Assembly (NCBI GenBank): GCA_005793615.1
Contig: SXRI01000194.1
Span: 1-8,130, forward strand
Direction: 5' to 3'
Origin: Bdellovibrionales bacterium
Lineage (GTDB): Bacteria > Bdellovibrionota > Bdellovibrionia > Bdellovibrionales > JAMPXM01
DNA length: 8,130 nucleotides
Below are positions 6,995 through 8,130 of the stretch, piece by piece. The stretch's first letter is position 1; every line of letters starts with the position of its first letter. Below the pieces are notes generated by a model that was not told the origin of the DNA, made no database searches, and saw only the letters and a program-made list of their open reading frames with translations. Position numbers and translations under genes: made by a program.

Positions 6995-7787
6995 GGATTG
7001 TGGCTGCTCGACAGTTAAACATAGGCTGCTTTCTGATTTCAACACCAGCCATCACCATGGACCAAGCCTTCCCACGCTCACCCTTCCCAATAACAAACGG
7101 CGAATTTCAGTCGAAGAGTCGTTGTTTGAAAAGAATCAGAATCTGGCGCGTAAGAATCGACAATGGTTTAAGTCACAAAAGCTTGTGGTATTTAATGTTA
7201 TGAGTTCACCGGGAGCTGGCAAGACCACCCTTCTTTGCAAACTTTTGCCAAAACTTGCGCTAGATCATCGTTTAGCTGTTGTTGTCGGTGACCAAGAAAC
7301 TTCGATCGATGCCGATCGTCTGAAGACTGCGGGCGTTGTTGCCTTTCAGATCAATACCCACTCAGCCTGCCACCTTGACGCCAAACGCGTGATGGATGCT
7401 GTTGGGCAGCTTGGCCTTGATCAGCTCGACTGGCTGGTGATTGAGAACGTCGGCAATCGGGTTTGCCCGGCGGTTTTCGATCTCGGTGAGAATTTTCGCA
7501 TCGCCATTCTCTCGACCACTGAGGGTGAGGAAAAACCCCTCAAGTACCCGGTACTATTTAGCGAGGCTGATTTGATTATCATCTCCAAGTCCGATCTTCT
7601 TCCGCACTTGGACTTGAACCAAACCACACTGCTTGCGAATCTGCGGAAAATGAATCCTAATGCTCCAATCATAACTTGTTCGAGTAAATCCGGTGAAGGC
7701 CTTGAACAACTGGCCGACGAACTCCGTTACCTCGCCTCTGGAAAGGAAACCCCCGATGTGTCTCGCTACGCCAACACGCATACTTAG
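6987..7787 (+). CDS. hypB: GTPase HypB, nickel insertion into [NiFe] hydrogenase
   Basis: SIMIBI-class GTPase that with HypA loads nickel into the HoxH precursor. From the ATG at 6987 it has 266 residues. The N-terminus MCRDCGCS holds the high-affinity nickel site (C2, C5, C7), followed by a minimal histidine run (HHH, 22-24) rather than the long His-rich stretch of some homologues. The GTPase motifs are SSPGAGKTT (P-loop, 73-81), GDQETSIDADR (101-111), IENVGNRVCP (152-161, C160), TEGEEKPLKYP (178-188) and SKSD (200-203, in place of NKxD). The G-domain metal site cysteine and histidine are C128 and H129, in NTHSACHLDA (123-132); homologues usually have G and K where H125 and S126 stand. An ATG at 6984 would only add one methionine. 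The gene overlaps hypA by 8 nt and hypC by 32 nt. Confidence 0.95.
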   Translation: MCRDCGCSTVKHRLLSDFNTSHHHGPSLPTLTLPNNKRRISVEESLFEKNQNLARKNRQWFKSQKLVVFNVMSSPGAGKTTLLCKLLPKLALDHRLAVVVGDQETSIDADRLKTAGVVAFQINTHSACHLDAKRVMDAVGQLGLDQLDWLVIENVGNRVCPAVFDLGENFRIAILSTTEGEEKPLKYPVLFSEADLIIISKSDLLPHLDLNQTTLLANLRKMNPNAPIITCSSKSGEGLEQLADELRYLASGKETPDVSRYANTHT

Positions 7788-7980
7788 CCGCGAAGGAGAT
7801 CGCGCCCTCGTCGATAAAGATGGTCTGCGTCTCGAAGTCGACGTCTCCCTTTTACCCGAAGCAAAGCCAGGAGATTTCATCGTGGTTCATGTTGGGATCG
7901 GGCTCTCGGTTCTCAATCCCGATGAACTCAAAGAGACGCACTTGGCTCAACAGATTTACTGGAGTGCTCATAATGAGTGA
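7756..7980 (+). CDS. hypC: Hydrogenase maturation chaperone HypC
   Basis: Small chaperone that pairs with HypD to hold the iron during Fe(CN)2CO assembly and then escorts it to the large-subunit precursor. The 74-residue protein has the invariant N-terminus MCLATP, whose Cys2 (exposed after Met removal) is the iron and large-subunit contact. It also has the conserved PGDFIVVHVGIG (38-49) and a C-terminal acidic helix (NPDELKETHLAQQ). The ATG at 7756 lies inside the end of hypB (32-nt overlap), with AAGGA about 8 nt upstream. An in-frame ATG at 7693 would put 21 residues before Cys2 and is not credible. Its 3' end overlaps hypD by 8 nt. With one large subunit visible here it probably serves HoxH. 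Confidence 0.95.
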   Translation: MCLATPTRILSREGDRALVDKDGLRLEVDVSLLPEAKPGDFIVVHVGIGLSVLNPDELKETHLAQQIYWSAHNE

Positions 7981-8130
7981 AATTACGGCTACTCTTGAGG
8001 CGCTAGCGCAAAAGCGTCCCGCGTTCAAGATCATGGAATTTTGTGGCGGTCATACTCACTCTTTAGTCAACTCGGGCCTGATGTCGATTCTACCAAAATC
8101 AATTCGTATGATCCACGGGCCGGGCTGTCC
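7973..8130 (+). CDS. hypD: Hydrogenase maturation protein HypD (5' part only)
   Basis: Iron-sulfur scaffold on which the Fe(CN)2CO unit is built together with HypC and HypE. Only 52 codons lie in the window. They include the first hallmark motif KIMEFCGGHTHS (19-30, C24) and IHGPGC (47-52, C52), the start of the second motif usually continuing PVC. The N-terminal stretch before CGGHTH is about 17 residues shorter than in Escherichia coli HypD (where this cysteine is C41), but its start is well placed: ATG overlaps the hypC stop by 8 nt and GGAG lies 8 nt upstream. The frame is open to the right edge. Confidence 0.94.
   Translation, partial: MSEITATLEALAQKRPAFKIMEFCGGHTHSLVNSGLMSILPKSIRMIHGPGC

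Noticed and set aside
6976..7010. Programmed frameshift joining HypA to the CRDCGC motif of HypB to restore a metal site
   Set aside because: There is no slippery run at the ATGTGTAG overlap, and HypB has its own ribosome site and start; a plain 8-nt overlap explains the arrangement.
7693..7755. Upstream hypC start at 7693
   Set aside because: HypC function needs Cys directly after the initiator Met; 21 extra residues derived from the hypB region would destroy that.

Overview
The window holds one divergent gene cluster for a cytoplasmic NAD-linked [NiFe] hydrogenase (group 3d, the soluble HoxFUYH type of Ralstonia/Cupriavidus and Hydrogenophilus) and its metal-centre assembly factors. Every gene has bacterial family motifs, Shine-Dalgarno sites and operon-style overlaps. 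The fused HoxE-HoxF layout resembles proteobacterial soluble hydrogenases, but no marker gene is present, so the host cannot be placed beyond 'a bacterium, probably Gram-negative'.

Left half, minus strand (1-4420), in transcription order: hoxF (NADH/FMN subunit with a fused HoxE-like N-terminal domain), hoxU (electron-wire subunit), hoxY (small hydrogenase subunit) and hoxH (catalytic large subunit, cut by the left edge about a dozen residues after the proteolytic processing site). Right half, plus strand (4452-8130): hypF, hypA, hypB, hypC and the start of hypD, cut by the right edge. Every adjacent same-strand pair overlaps, by 4, 8, 8, 19, 8, 32 and 8 nt, so both arms look like translationally coupled operons. 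The two arms are separated by only 31 bp between the first possible start codons, and that gap plus the first hypF codons must carry much of the control signal for both.

Working together: HypF and the HypC/HypD scaffold (HypE expected just off the right edge) make and insert the Fe(CN)2CO group, HypA and HypB deliver nickel into HoxH, an endopeptidase not seen here (HoxW type) trims the HoxH tail, and mature HoxHY docks on HoxFU to exchange electrons between H2 and NAD(H).

The most unusual point is hypA: it is intact at both ends but lacks the whole Cys-rich zinc-finger module, leaving an 82-residue protein with no cysteine. Other points are a possible leaderless promoter for hypF, paired palindromes in the divergent gap, substitutions in two normally conserved HypF loops, and an added histidine beside the HypB metal site. 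No RNA genes, insertion sequences, CRISPR arrays or terminators were seen. Apart from the 31-bp gap the window is entirely coding.
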